Origin: Bacteroidota bacterium
GTDB taxonomy: Bacteria; Bacteroidota; Bacteroidia; Bacteroidales; B39-G9
Length of the DNA stretch: 23,321 nucleotides
Direction of reading: 5' to 3'
NCBI GenBank assembly: GCA_003648455.1
Contig: QMPG01000012.1
Location: forward strand, 1-23,321
Below the pieces are notes generated by a model. That model saw only the letters and a list, made by a program, of their open reading frames with translations, did not search any database and had not been told where the DNA came from. The number at the start of each line of letters is the position of its first letter. Positions within the stretch are counted from its first letter, which is position 1. The position numbers and the translations under genes are program-made. This document shows, piece by piece, positions 1-7,784 of the stretch.

Positions 1-199
1 AAACGATTATTTTTTCAAGCTGTGGAAGATGAAAATCTTTCACAATCGCTTTTGATAATTCTTCAATTTTAAAGTTTTTTTTCTTAACAATAAAATTAAT
101 CAATTCTTCTTCTGTTTGATTGAAATATTTATCTGGAAATCTTGGATTTTCGTCCCAAAGAGATAGTTCACTTATTTTAATTTTTCTATTTTGTATCAT
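1..199 (-). CDS. ParB-like N-terminal domain protein (partial, C-terminus outside window)
   Basis: An open frame starts at the ATG at 199 and runs leftward off the window, giving 66 codons. The protein begins MIQNRKIKISELSLWDENPR and continues with a short acidic segment and a helix-rich stretch ending in LPQLEKIIV. The pattern 'I..L.LW.ENPR.P......EEELI..I' is typical of the ParB/sulfiredoxin-fold N-terminal domain found in partition proteins and in many accessory or phage-associated proteins. Only the first part of that domain is visible, so neither its full architecture nor a partition role can be inferred. It lies downstream of porX but is separated by a terminator and about 300 bases, so it is probably a separate transcription unit. 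A perfect inverted repeat sits 38-63 bases before its start. The domain call is moderately sure; function is unknown. Confidence 0.6.
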   Translation of the reverse strand, partial: MIQNRKIKISELSLWDENPRFPDKYFNQTEEELINFIVKKKNFKIEELSKAIVKDFHLPQLEKIIV

Positions 200-236
200 T
201 GTATTTCTCTTTTTCGTTTTATTACCGCCAACAATT

Positions 237-262
237 AAATAAACGGACTATTCCGTTTATTT
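237..262. promoter_or_regulatory. Palindrome upstream of ParB-like gene (candidate operator)
   Basis: Two 11-base arms, AAATAAACGGA and TCCGTTTATTT, are perfectly complementary and separated by only CTAT. The centre lies about 50 bases upstream of the ATG at 199. There is no following T-run typical of a terminator in either direction, so a dimeric-repressor binding site or another protein-binding site is more likely. This is inference from symmetry and position only. Confidence 0.45.
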
Positions 263-444
263 CCATTATAGTAATATTAAGTTTAGTCTTTAAAAAGTGG
301 CAATTACTTTAAAGCTGTAGAAAAAAAGGTTTTGTTTTTGCTACAGTTTATATTACTCGGGTAAATTTATAAAATTTGAATGAGACAAAAAATAATTTAT
401 TGGGTTTTGTTTGTTAATAGGTTTTGTGCTTTTAATTTTTTTTA

Positions 445-473
445 TAAAAAAGCCGTAGTTTGATGTTACGGCT
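445..473 (-). terminator. Rho-independent terminator of porX
   Basis: Read on the minus strand, AGCCGTA and TACGGCT form a 7-bp stem with a 9-base loop, followed directly by a T-run (CTTTTTTAT). It lies about 30 bases after the porX stop codon, the expected place for the end of the porW-porX or porX transcript. Confidence 0.75.
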
Positions 474-503
474 ATTAGTGTAAGATTATATTTATTAAAA
501 ATT

Positions 504-2057
504 TTATTTATTACTTAGAACAACAAACGGAATCAGCATCTCTTCGAGGGAAACGCCACCGTGTTGAAAAGTGTCGCGGTAATAATTAGCATAATAGTTG
601 TAATTGTTTGGGTATGCAAAAAAGTTATCGTTTAAAGCAAAAGCATAGGTTGAGCTAAGATGTGAGCTTGGTAGATATGCCTGAGCAGGATTTAATATTT
701 CAAAAACTTCTTTAGGATTATAGTTTATGTTTTTACCTTGTTTATATCTGAGATTTGTGTTTGTATTTTTATCTCCAACAATTTTCGTTGGGTTTTTTAC
801 TTTTATTGTCCCATGGTCGGTAGTGATAACAACTTTAACTTTTTTTTGTGAAAGCGTTTTTAATAATTCGAATAATGTTGAGTGCTGAAACCACGAGAGT
901 GTAATTGAACGGTAAGCAGCATCATTGCTTGCAAGTTCTTTAACCATCTCCATGTCGGTTCTTGCGTGCGAAAGCATATCAATAAAATTAATAATTATTA
1001 CAGATAATTTATAATTATTGAGTGCGGCTGCATTATCGATTAATCTTTTACCACCCTTAAGGTTTGTAATTTTATCGAAATAAAAATTTTCTTTTCTTCC
1101 CAATCGGGCGAGTTGTTTTTTCAGTAATTCTTCTTCATGTAAATTTTTTCCTCCTTCGTCTTCGTCATTGAGCCATAATTCAGGATGTAATTTTTCTATT
1201 TCGGAAGGCATTAGTCCGGCAAACATTGCGTTTCGTGCATATTGGGTTACTGTAGGTAAAATACTGAACGAAATTTCGTCTTCATAAACATTAAAATATT
1301 TACTAATTTCAGGTTGAATATATTTCCATTGGTCATATCTAAAATTATCAATAACAATAACAACAACCTGTTCGTTTTTATCAAGAAGAGGAATAATTTT
1401 TTGTTTAAAAATATTAGGCGAAAGCAGAGGTTTGTCTTCATTTTCGGAAGAGAACCACGAGAAGTATTTCTTTTTAATAAACTTTGAAAATTCTTTGTTG
1501 GCTTCAGATTTTTGTAATTTAAGAACTTCTTCCATTGCATTACCCTCATCTTTTTCAAGCTCGAGTTCCCAAAATACTAATTTTTTATATACATCAACCC
1601 AATCGCGATAGGTAAAAGAATCGTTTATTTTTACACCAATTTTTTGAAATTCTGCTTGATAGTCAGAAGTTGTTTTTTCGGTAATTAATCGTTTTTGGTC
1701 AACAATTTTTTTAATTGAAAGTAGAATTTGTTTAGGATTGACAGGTTTTATGAGGTAATCGGAAATTTTTGAGCCAATTGCCTCATCCATAATATATTCT
1801 TCTTCACTTTTAGTAATCATTACTACAGGAATTGTAGTATTTAGGTTTTTTATTTCAGTTAAAGTTTCTAAACCACTCAGTCCGGGCATGTTCTCATCTA
1901 AAAGAATTATGTCGAATTTTTGTTTCTGAACAGCATCAACTGCCTCATTACCATTATTGGCTGTTTCAACTAAATAATTTTTGCTTTGTAAAAATAGTAT
2001 GTGGGGTTTTAAAAGTTCTATCTCATCGTCAACCCATAGAATTTTTATTTGTTTCAT
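504..2057 (-). CDS. porX: PorX: T9SS response regulator with PglZ (alkaline-phosphatase-superfamily) effector domain
   Basis: PorX is the response regulator that controls type IX secretion in Bacteroidota, usually paired with the sensor kinase PorY. Using the ATG at 2057 the protein has 517 residues. Residues 4-118 are a CheY-like receiver: acidic pair D10/D11, phospho-acceptor D54 in LLDENMPG, T82 and K104 (LIKP). A helical linker follows, then a PglZ domain from about residue 215 to the end. It has the VIDNFRYDQW metal motif (about 235-244), the threonine nucleophile T271 in LPTVTQYARN, a later D..SHAR, TTDHG and a terminal HGGVSLEEM histidine motif. All catalytic motifs appear intact, and published PorX proteins hydrolyse oligonucleotides with this domain. 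A TTG 30 bases further upstream would add ten non-conserved residues and is rejected. porW lies just upstream on the same strand; no porY is in the window. Confidence 0.93.
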   Translation of the reverse strand: MKQIKILWVDDEIELLKPHILFLQSKNYLVETANNGNEAVDAVQKQKFDIILLDENMPGLSGLETLTEIKNLNTTIPVVMITKSEEEYIMDEAIGSKISDYLIKPVNPKQILLSIKKIVDQKRLITEKTTSDYQAEFQKIGVKINDSFTYRDWVDVYKKLVFWELELEKDEGNAMEEVLKLQKSEANKEFSKFIKKKYFSWFSSENEDKPLLSPNIFKQKIIPLLDKNEQVVVIVIDNFRYDQWKYIQPEISKYFNVYEDEISFSILPTVTQYARNAMFAGLMPSEIEKLHPELWLNDEDEGGKNLHEEELLKKQLARLGRKENFYFDKITNLKGGKRLIDNAAALNNYKLSVIIINFIDMLSHARTDMEMVKELASNDAAYRSITLSWFQHSTLFELLKTLSQKKVKVVITTDHGTIKVKNPTKIVGDKNTNTNLRYKQGKNINYNPKEVFEILNPAQAYLPSSHLSSTYAFALNDNFFAYPNNYNYYANYYRDTFQHGGVSLEEMLIPFVVLSNK

Positions 2058-2084
2058 TTTTTTTGTATTTGATTGAATGTAAGG

Positions 2085-2113
2085 CAAATGTTTTTGTTAA
2101 CCTAAAAACACAA
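2085..2113 (-). promoter_or_regulatory. Candidate promoter of porX
   Basis: On the minus strand AACATTTG (2092-2085) matches 7 of 8 positions of the Bacteroidota -7 box TAnnTTTG and is preceded, 18 bases upstream, by TTG (2113-2111), the usual -33 element. It would give a short leader before the ATG at 2057. The -33 element touches the hairpin at the end of porW. Weak evidence. Confidence 0.3.
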
Positions 2114-2161
2114 AAAGAAGAATTTTTATATGTGTTAATTCAAGTTTTTTATTCTTCTTTT
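2113..2161 (-). terminator. Possible terminator overlapping the porW stop codon
   Basis: AAAAGAAGAAT (from the last porW codons, including the stop) can pair with ATTCTTCTTTT across a 27-base A/T-rich loop, giving an 11-bp stem followed by a T-rich tail. The loop is long and the stem is poor in G/C, so it may be weak or fortuitous. If real it would partly separate porW from porX transcription. Confidence 0.3.
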
Positions 2162-4851
2162 AAATAATTTTTATTAAAAAACTTTAAATATTTTTTAATG
2201 TTTTTATCCTGATAGAATATTTTGAAATTATCTACAGAAATAATGAAGTGACGATAATCACTTGGTTTAAGATCTTTTAACACAATATTGTTTGCAATTA
2301 TTGATTCGTAATAATTAATTCCTTGATCTTTATTTTTAAATCGCTTAACAACAACCAGTTGGAAATTAGTATTTAACAGCATACTGCTGACATCAAAATT
2401 AATATAACTAAAAAAGTCAATATTAAAGTTTGACAGATTAAATTTTACTTCATTAACATTAATTTTTTTACTGTCAATAACTAAAACATAAAAATGAACG
2501 GCTTTATTGTTAATTGAATAGATTTCTTTTTCGGTAGAATCTTTTTCACTTTCAAATGCATCGACAGAAATAACTGTTGCTGTATCGGTTGTTGGAGCTC
2601 GTTCTTTTTTATGTGTAAGAGAAGCTAGAATGCTTGTAGCATATTTTGTTTCGTCACATTTAGGATATTTTTTTACATAATTTATCAGTTCTTTTTTAAA
2701 TGTAGCTGTATCGCTTTGTTTGCCAACAGAAAGAGTTTTAAGCAGCTCAAACTTCGACATTAAAACATTGTTTTTGTATGTAGTGTCAACGTAATGATAA
2801 TTATATATTACTTTATCAAATTGTTTGTTTTGATAGTATTTGTAGGTTGAGCTGTAAATGAAATTTATTTGGTTCTGTTTTTTTTGTAGCTCTTTAAAAA
2901 AATTGGGATTAATGAGCACTTTTGCATAATTACTTTCGGGAAACTTGTTAATAATGAGTTTTTTGTAATAATCAGATTTTTCAAAAAATTCTAAATCTTT
3001 ATTAAGAGAATAAAGTCTGTAATATGTAAGCAGCAAGAAAGTATTATCGGGGAATCTTTTAATTAAACTTTCATAAACGCTTATTGCCTGTTTATAGTCT
3101 TTGAGTTTGTTCTGATATACATTTGCAATATTAAACAAGGCTTCTTGAATTTGTTTGTTCGAGATATTTATAGCAGAATCAGAAGCTGGAATATTTCTTA
3201 AATAATATTCTCTGCTTTTGTTACTAAGTTGTTTTTGGTTGTTGTCTTTTGGTTGATCAGAACCGTTGGTGCCGTCTGTTTGGTTAAAATCAACCGATGC
3301 TTTATTTTTTCTTCGCCAGTTATCTTCAAGTTTTCGTCTTCCCCATTTCTGGATAAAATTCGAATGCCCCATACTTAAAGCATTTGGGTTATAAAAGTAC
3401 CATTTCCCACCAAGGTTGCTCGTGTTATTGTTTCTTGTGTTTTGATTTAAGAAACTAGCATTAAGTTTTTCTTGTTGTTCTTCTTGTTTTTTTAGCTCTT
3501 CATCTTTTTGTACTTGTGCAATAATTTTGTCAATTAGGGCAAATTTTTCTTTGTCGGTCATTTTTGCAAGTTTCTGAAGACTGTCTTGCAGTTGAACAGT
3601 TTGTAGATTCTTTACTAATTCGGTTAAATATCGAGTTTTAGAGCTTATTTTTTCGTAATCGGGGTATGTTTTGTCTAAAAAAGCGATAGTGCTGTCGTAA
3701 TAAGCTTGAGCAAGAGTATATTTTGTTTGTTCAAAATAAATATCAGCAATCGATAAAAAAGATATTGCTTTTTGATTTGTGTTGCTCACGCTTTTTTGAG
3801 CCGATAGTTTGAAATAATCAATAGCTTGGTCTATATCGCTTTCTTTAAAAGAAATGTTGGCTAAAGCAAAGTAAATTTGATCTTGATAATCAATATTTTT
3901 ATCATCTTTCAGCATTTTAAAAAGCTGTTTTTCAATATTTTTATCATAATCAAAAGATGTGTCATATAAAAGGGCAAGATTAATTTGCGCATTAAAAGCC
4001 ATCTCATATTCAGGATGTAATTTTATTACTTCGTTAAAATATTTTGAGGCGTTGTCGTTATCTTCAACTTTTTGATATATTTGGGCTAAGATATATTTAT
4101 ACCTAACAATAACTTCTTTTTTTTTATTATATTCAATAGCCTTTAATAATTTGGGTATTGCTTCATTATATTTTTTTTGTTTCAAGAAAAAATCAGCGTA
4201 AGCTGCATAGAAATCTTTTTTTAATTTTTTAGGCAATTTATTTTCTTCGCCTTCAATTACGTTTAATAACTCTTCCGCCTTTCTAAAATTATTCATTTCG
4301 CAGTAGGTTCGGGTTAGCCAAATTAAACCTTCGTATCTTACAGGCAGGTTGTTAAACTGCTGAATTACATAATTAAAATTTTCAATGGCAGGGTAAAAAT
4401 CTCTTTTGTAAAAATGAGACTGCCCCATAATTATATAACTATCGTCAATCCAGTTACAATATTCTTTTTTATTATAGAAATCTCTTTGAGATTTAGATAA
4501 TTGCTTATTATTTCTTTTAGGCTTTGCTGTAATTGAATGTTTTTTTATTGTTTTTGATGCTTTTTGAATGGTCTTATTCATTTGAGGATAAATAGACTTT
4601 GCTATTTTATTGTCTCCACATTTATATAATGGTAAGATATTTGAATAATTATCGCGAAATTTGTTGTCAATTTTTTGTTTGCCTTTTTTAAAACTCTCAT
4701 TAGCATTAAAAAATACATTATAATGAGCTGTAAGATTATGGTAGGCTCTGCTTATTGTTGTGTTTTTTTTGGTTGAGCAACTAAAAACAAGTACAATAAG
4801 TAATAACCCGAAGAATTTATGATAGTTATATAAGAGTTTCTTTTTGTTCAA
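2149..4851 (-). CDS. porW: PorW/SprE-type T9SS TPR lipoprotein
   Basis: This is a 900-residue protein of the PorW (Porphyromonas) / SprE (Flavobacterium) family, an outer-membrane-attached lipoprotein needed for type IX secretion and gliding. The N-terminus has a basic stretch, a hydrophobic core and a lipobox ending in LVFSC, with the lipidated cysteine at residue 25. The following SCSTKKNTTISRAYHNLTAH region is characteristic of the family. Several tetratricopeptide-like helical repeats lie between about residues 120 and 400 and again from about 570 to 760. A Q/N/K-rich low-complexity linker with GGKWYFYNP separates them. The start is TTG at 4851; an in-frame stop lies a short way upstream and no ATG precedes the signal peptide, so a non-ATG start is needed. 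It sits directly upstream of porX on the same strand. The family assignment is strong; the exact symbol (porW versus sprE) is a naming choice. Confidence 0.85.
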   Translation of the reverse strand: MNKKKLLYNYHKFFGLLLIVLVFSCSTKKNTTISRAYHNLTAHYNVFFNANESFKKGKQKIDNKFRDNYSNILPLYKCGDNKIAKSIYPQMNKTIQKASKTIKKHSITAKPKRNNKQLSKSQRDFYNKKEYCNWIDDSYIIMGQSHFYKRDFYPAIENFNYVIQQFNNLPVRYEGLIWLTRTYCEMNNFRKAEELLNVIEGEENKLPKKLKKDFYAAYADFFLKQKKYNEAIPKLLKAIEYNKKKEVIVRYKYILAQIYQKVEDNDNASKYFNEVIKLHPEYEMAFNAQINLALLYDTSFDYDKNIEKQLFKMLKDDKNIDYQDQIYFALANISFKESDIDQAIDYFKLSAQKSVSNTNQKAISFLSIADIYFEQTKYTLAQAYYDSTIAFLDKTYPDYEKISSKTRYLTELVKNLQTVQLQDSLQKLAKMTDKEKFALIDKIIAQVQKDEELKKQEEQQEKLNASFLNQNTRNNNTSNLGGKWYFYNPNALSMGHSNFIQKWGRRKLEDNWRRKNKASVDFNQTDGTNGSDQPKDNNQKQLSNKSREYYLRNIPASDSAINISNKQIQEALFNIANVYQNKLKDYKQAISVYESLIKRFPDNTFLLLTYYRLYSLNKDLEFFEKSDYYKKLIINKFPESNYAKVLINPNFFKELQKKQNQINFIYSSTYKYYQNKQFDKVIYNYHYVDTTYKNNVLMSKFELLKTLSVGKQSDTATFKKELINYVKKYPKCDETKYATSILASLTHKKERAPTTDTATVISVDAFESEKDSTEKEIYSINNKAVHFYVLVIDSKKINVNEVKFNLSNFNIDFFSYINFDVSSMLLNTNFQLVVVKRFKNKDQGINYYESIIANNIVLKDLKPSDYRHFIISVDNFKIFYQDKNIKKYLKFFNKNYLKEE

Positions 4852-4889
4852 AATATTTGTGTTTTGCTTTTATTAAAACTGTTTTTTTA

Positions 4890-4897
4890 CAAAAATA
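4890..4897 (-). promoter_or_regulatory. Candidate -7 promoter box of porW
   Basis: TATTTTTG on the minus strand fits TAnnTTTG and lies about 40 bases before the TTG start, in the gap after the mrp terminator, where a new promoter is needed. No clear TTG -33 element is present at 19-21 bases. Confidence 0.35.
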
Positions 4898-4957
4898 TTT
4901 TAATTTTGATTAACTTTTATTTTTTTGTGAAGAAATATTTATAAAGAGGGTAAAAAA

Positions 4958-5003
4958 ATAAAGTTGTCGCTAATAAAAATGAGTTTTTATACGACAACTT
5001 TAT
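4958..5003 (-). terminator. Strong hairpin terminator of mrp
   Basis: ATAAAGTTGTCG and CGACAACTTTAT form a perfect 12-bp stem. Inside it ATAAAAA and TTTTTAT can extend the stem around a TGAG loop. On the minus strand it is followed by TTTTTTTA. It starts 22 bases after the mrp stop codon and closes the holB-to-mrp cluster. Confidence 0.8.
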
Positions 5004-5024
5004 TTGGAATTATTTCACTAAAGA

Positions 5025-6149
5025 TTAATGGTTAACAGCATCGCAACCATCGTTATTTGTGATTTCAACTTTTTGAGTAGGGTTGAGTTTAATATTTCTT
5101 TCGTTTACTGCATTAATAACATTTTGTGCTAAATTAATAAAAGATTTTCCTGTAACAGAATCTTCATTAAGAGCAGAAGGATTTCCATTATCTCCGTTTT
5201 CACAAATACTCTGAACAATAGGTATTTGACCTAAAAGAGGAATATTCATTTTATCAGATAAGTTTTTACAACCTTCTTTGCCAAAAATATAATATTTGTT
5301 TTCAGGAAGTTCGGCAGGAGTAAACCAAGCCATATTTTCAACAAGACCTAAAACAGGCACGTTAATTTGTTTCCCTTTAAACATATTTATTCCTTTAACA
5401 GCATCGGCTAAAGCAACTTGTTGAGGTGTGCTAACAATAACAGCACCTGTAACAGGCAATTCCTGAACTAAAGTTAAATGAATATCGCTTGTTCCCGGAG
5501 GCAAGTCAAATAAAAGGTAATCAAGTTCACCCCATTCGGTTTGAAAAATAAGTTGTTTTAGTGCGTTTGTTGCCATCGGACCTCTCCAAACAAGAGCGTC
5601 TTCAGGGTTAACAAAGAAACCAATAGATAGGAGCTTAAGCCCGTATTTGTCGATTGGAATTATTACATCGGCACCGTTTTCTTTTTTAATCTTAGGTCGC
5701 TCGTTTTCTACACCAAACATTTTAGGTATTGAAGGTCCAAAAATATCGGCATCAATAAGACCAACTTTTTTCCCTGCTTTTGCAAGAGCAACTGCTAAGT
5801 TTGTTGTTACGGTTGATTTACCAACACCACCTTTACCGGAAGCTATAGCAATAATATTTTTTATATTCGGTAAAATAGACTTATCGGCAACCTTTTCAAT
5901 CGCTTTTACTGATATATTTCCCTTTATTTCAACATCTTGTCCCAAATTAGCAAGAATTGCATTAACGCAAGCCTTTCTTATTGTTTCAATATGTGGGTCA
6001 TTAGATTTTTGAAAGATTAAAGAAAAACTAATTTTTTTATCTTCAATTTTTACTTCCTGTACCATACCAAGAGCAGTGATGTCTTTCTCACTTCCCGGAT
6101 ATTTTACGTCGCGTAATGCAACGAATACATCTTTGCTTGTATATGTCAT
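5025..6149 (-). CDS. mrp: Mrp/NBP35 (ApbC) family P-loop ATPase, Fe-S cluster carrier
   Basis: This 374-residue protein belongs to the Mrp/ApbC family, cytoplasmic ATPases that carry and transfer iron-sulfur clusters. An N-terminal MIP18/DUF59 domain spans about residues 1-85. A deviant Walker A motif, ASGKGGVGKST, is at 103-113 with the signature lysine of the MinD/Mrp group. GLIDADIFGPSIPKM and LLFDLPPGTSD (Walker B) follow. The CxxC pair that bridges the cluster in E. coli-type Mrp is missing: after ENMAWF comes TPAELPENKYYIFGKEGC, with a single cysteine where the ICPHC-like segment would be. To my knowledge this variant is common in Bacteroidota, but I cannot check it here. The start is the ATG at 6149; the gene lies after the ATL gene with an 82-base gap containing a good promoter box. 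Confidence 0.9.
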   Translation of the reverse strand: MTYTSKDVFVALRDVKYPGSEKDITALGMVQEVKIEDKKISFSLIFQKSNDPHIETIRKACVNAILANLGQDVEIKGNISVKAIEKVADKSILPNIKNIIAIASGKGGVGKSTVTTNLAVALAKAGKKVGLIDADIFGPSIPKMFGVENERPKIKKENGADVIIPIDKYGLKLLSIGFFVNPEDALVWRGPMATNALKQLIFQTEWGELDYLLFDLPPGTSDIHLTLVQELPVTGAVIVSTPQQVALADAVKGINMFKGKQINVPVLGLVENMAWFTPAELPENKYYIFGKEGCKNLSDKMNIPLLGQIPIVQSICENGDNGNPSALNEDSVTGKSFINLAQNVINAVNERNIKLNPTQKVEITNNDGCDAVNH

Positions 6150-6200
6150 AATTATTTGTTTTTTTAATTTACCTATTTAAAATGATTATAAATAATTGTG

Positions 6201-6208
6201 CAAATGTA
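6201..6208 (-). promoter_or_regulatory. Candidate -7 promoter box of mrp
   Basis: TACATTTG on the minus strand is a perfect match to TAnnTTTG, about 52 bases before the mrp ATG and inside the gap after the ATL stop. A TTG lies only 15 bases upstream, shorter than the usual 19-21, so the -33 element is uncertain. Confidence 0.45.
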
Positions 6209-6231
6209 TAATTTTTTTTATTACAAATGAG

Positions 6232-6582
6232 CTAAAAAGATAATTCTTTGCAAGGGTCCCAAAAAATATTTTCAAAGTTTAAAATTTGGTCATTTTCAAT
6301 AGCAACATTCTCGTTTTCTAATAGTTCTCTCATAATGTTTGAAGCACCAAAATGTTTTTTCCCTGTAAGCAACCCTTTTCTATTAACTACACGGTGAGCA
6401 GGAACAAACTCCTTTTGACTTAGTGATTTATTTAAAGCCCAACCAACCATTCGAGCAGATTGCGGAGAGCCAATATATCGTGCTATTGCTCCATACGAAC
6501 TAACTCTCCCAAAGGGTATTTTGCGAGTAACTTGATAAACTTTATCAAAAAAATTGTCATTCTTCTGTTTTGGGTTCGTCAA
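6232..6582 (-). CDS. Alkyltransferase-like (ATL) DNA-binding protein, MGMT family without the active cysteine
   Basis: This 116-residue protein has the DNA-binding C-terminal domain of O6-alkylguanine-DNA alkyltransferases. VYQVTRKIPFGRVSSYGAIA, IGSPQSARMVGWAL (intercalating arginine R44) and VPAHRVVNRKG are all present, with Tyr30 as the base-flipping tyrosine. The catalytic PCHR cysteine is replaced by alanine (PAHR, A62). This defines an ATL protein: it binds O6-alkylguanine lesions and is thought to hand them to nucleotide excision repair rather than removing the alkyl group. The start appears to be TTG at 6582, which places the first nine codons inside the end of trmB (26-base overlap, different frame), suggesting translational coupling. 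It is upstream of mrp. The fold and cysteine loss are clear from the sequence; the repair role is family knowledge. Confidence 0.85.
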   Translation of the reverse strand: MTNPKQKNDNFFDKVYQVTRKIPFGRVSSYGAIARYIGSPQSARMVGWALNKSLSQKEFVPAHRVVNRKGLLTGKKHFGASNIMRELLENENVAIENDQILNFENIFWDPCKELSF

Positions 6583-7273
6583 TATTTTTTTTGTTTAGTT
6601 TAAATTTAATGAATTTTATTTTTTCGCCTTTTTCCAGATACAGTTTTTCATAAAAGGTTTTAATAGACTTTGCTTCAGATAGTTCACTTATTCCCTGATT
6701 TTTCTCCATGTATAAATCATTAGTTGAGATATTTATTTCTAAAGCATTTTCTTTTAATAAATTTAGAGTATAATTATAAAGAACAGTATTGTCGGTTTTT
6801 AAATTTACAAAACAGTCTGTATTTAAGAATGTTTTATATTTATTTAAAAAAAGTGCAGAGGTAAGTCTTTTTTTGTTTCTCCTTTTTTTCAATTGTGGGT
6901 CAGGAAAGGTTATCCAAATTTCATCAACCTCGTTTTTTGCAAAAAAAGAATCGATAAATTCTATTTGTGTTCTTAGAAAGGCAATATTGTTTAAATTTTC
7001 TTCGTAAGCAAGGTTTGCTCCTTTCCACATTCTGTTACCTTTAATGTCTACACCAATAAAGTTTTTATTAGGATTTTGTAATGCCAAATTTGTTGCATAT
7101 TCACCTTTTCCGCAACCTAACTCAAGAACAATAGGATTGTTGTTTTTAAAAACTTCCTTGTTCCATTTTCCTTTTAAATGATAATCAGTTTTAAAAAATT
7201 CGTTAAAGTCAGGCTCAAATGTGAAATCGAATGATGAGAATTTTTTAAATTGTTCTAATTTATTTTTAGCCAC
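6557..7273 (-). CDS. trmB: tRNA (guanine-N7-)-methyltransferase TrmB
   Basis: TrmB methylates N7 of G46 in the variable loop of tRNAs using S-adenosylmethionine. The 238-residue protein shows the SAM-binding motif VLELGCGKGEYA (49-60), the acidic GVDIKGNR loop (74-81) and the family signature ITFPDPQLKKRRNKKR (121-136). The start is GTG at 7273, four bases after the gldH stop on the same strand; no ATG is available at this position. The 3' end overlaps the ATL gene by 26 bases. Length and motifs are normal for the family. The tight spacing with gldH and the overlap downstream argue for one polycistronic message. Confidence 0.93.
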   Translation of the reverse strand: MAKNKLEQFKKFSSFDFTFEPDFNEFFKTDYHLKGKWNKEVFKNNNPIVLELGCGKGEYATNLALQNPNKNFIGVDIKGNRMWKGANLAYEENLNNIAFLRTQIEFIDSFFAKNEVDEIWITFPDPQLKKRRNKKRLTSALFLNKYKTFLNTDCFVNLKTDNTVLYNYTLNLLKENALEINISTNDLYMEKNQGISELSEAKSIKTFYEKLYLEKGEKIKFIKFKLNKKNIDEPKTEE

Positions 7274-7277
7274 TTTT

Positions 7278-7754
7278 TTATTTAATTTTTTCTACTCTTA
7301 AACCAACATCCAAAACATATGGAAGATTAACTGTTCGCATTGCTTGCTCAATTTCAAATGTATAAATTCCCGTACGGGGAAATATTACGTTCTTTTTATA
7401 TGGGATTTTAAACGACCAAACATCTCCAAAACCTTTCCCATACCATTTCCCACTTTTGTCTGCCAAAACACAAGCAAGTGTGTCGCACATTTTGTCTTTA
7501 TAAGGAAAGTGTGTTGTTATAAATAAGTATAAGTTGTTTTTAGGATATTGGCTTGTTATTCTGGTGTTTATGTATAGATTGCATGGAGTAATTGTGTCGC
7601 TTATTTCAACATTAAAACAAAAAACACTGTCTTTATTCCATACGTGATTTTCAACATCCTGATTTTTTTCATAAATACGATTTCTGTCACAAGATGAATT
7701 AGAAAACAATAAAACCGTAAAGAAAAAAATTAAAAGAGAGTATTTGATTTTCAT
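7278..7754 (-). CDS. gldH: Gliding motility lipoprotein GldH
   Basis: GldH is a small lipoprotein required for gliding in Flavobacterium and conserved in many non-gliding Bacteroidota; its molecular role is unsettled. The 158-residue protein has a short basic N-terminus, a hydrophobic stretch and a cysteine at residue 22 (NSSC, a weak lipobox). Family features visible include the DSVFCFNVEISDTI strand, NLYINTRI, DTLACVLADKSGKWYGKGFG, IFPRTGIYTFEIEQAMR and a final LDVGLRVE. The ATG at 7754 lies 30 bases after the ricT stop, and trmB follows 4 bases downstream. The ricT-gldH order is, from memory, recurrent in Bacteroidota. A role in the cell envelope or motility is likely, but nothing here shows that this organism glides. 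Confidence 0.85.
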   Translation of the reverse strand: MKIKYSLLIFFFTVLLFSNSSCDRNRIYEKNQDVENHVWNKDSVFCFNVEISDTITPCNLYINTRITSQYPKNNLYLFITTHFPYKDKMCDTLACVLADKSGKWYGKGFGDVWSFKIPYKKNVIFPRTGIYTFEIEQAMRTVNLPYVLDVGLRVEKIK

Positions 7755-7784
7755 ATGTTTGTATTTTTATTCAGAATAAAGTAA

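Larger units (their letters stand above)
200..503. other. Intergenic region between ParB-like gene and porX
   Basis: This 304-base gap has no credible open frame. It holds the palindrome at 237-262, a weak imperfect hairpin at 312-349 (CTGTAG / CTACAG arms with an A/T-rich loop) and the porX terminator at 445-473. No TAnnTTTG promoter motif was found before the ParB-like gene; the A/T-rich stretch around 263-290 is where one would be expected. Confidence 0.6.

Noticed and set aside
312..349. Hairpin with CTGTAG / CTACAG arms in the gap before porX's 3' end, as a small RNA or terminator
   Set aside because: The stem is interrupted, no T-run follows in either direction, and no transcript start is evident.
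1247..1558. Minus-strand open frame of 103 codons
   Set aside because: It is an out-of-frame shadow inside porX with low-complexity Lys/Leu/Asn composition.
5647..6012. Plus-strand open frame of 121 codons
   Set aside because: It lies wholly inside mrp on the opposite strand, has no recognisable motifs and no promoter; mrp is certain.
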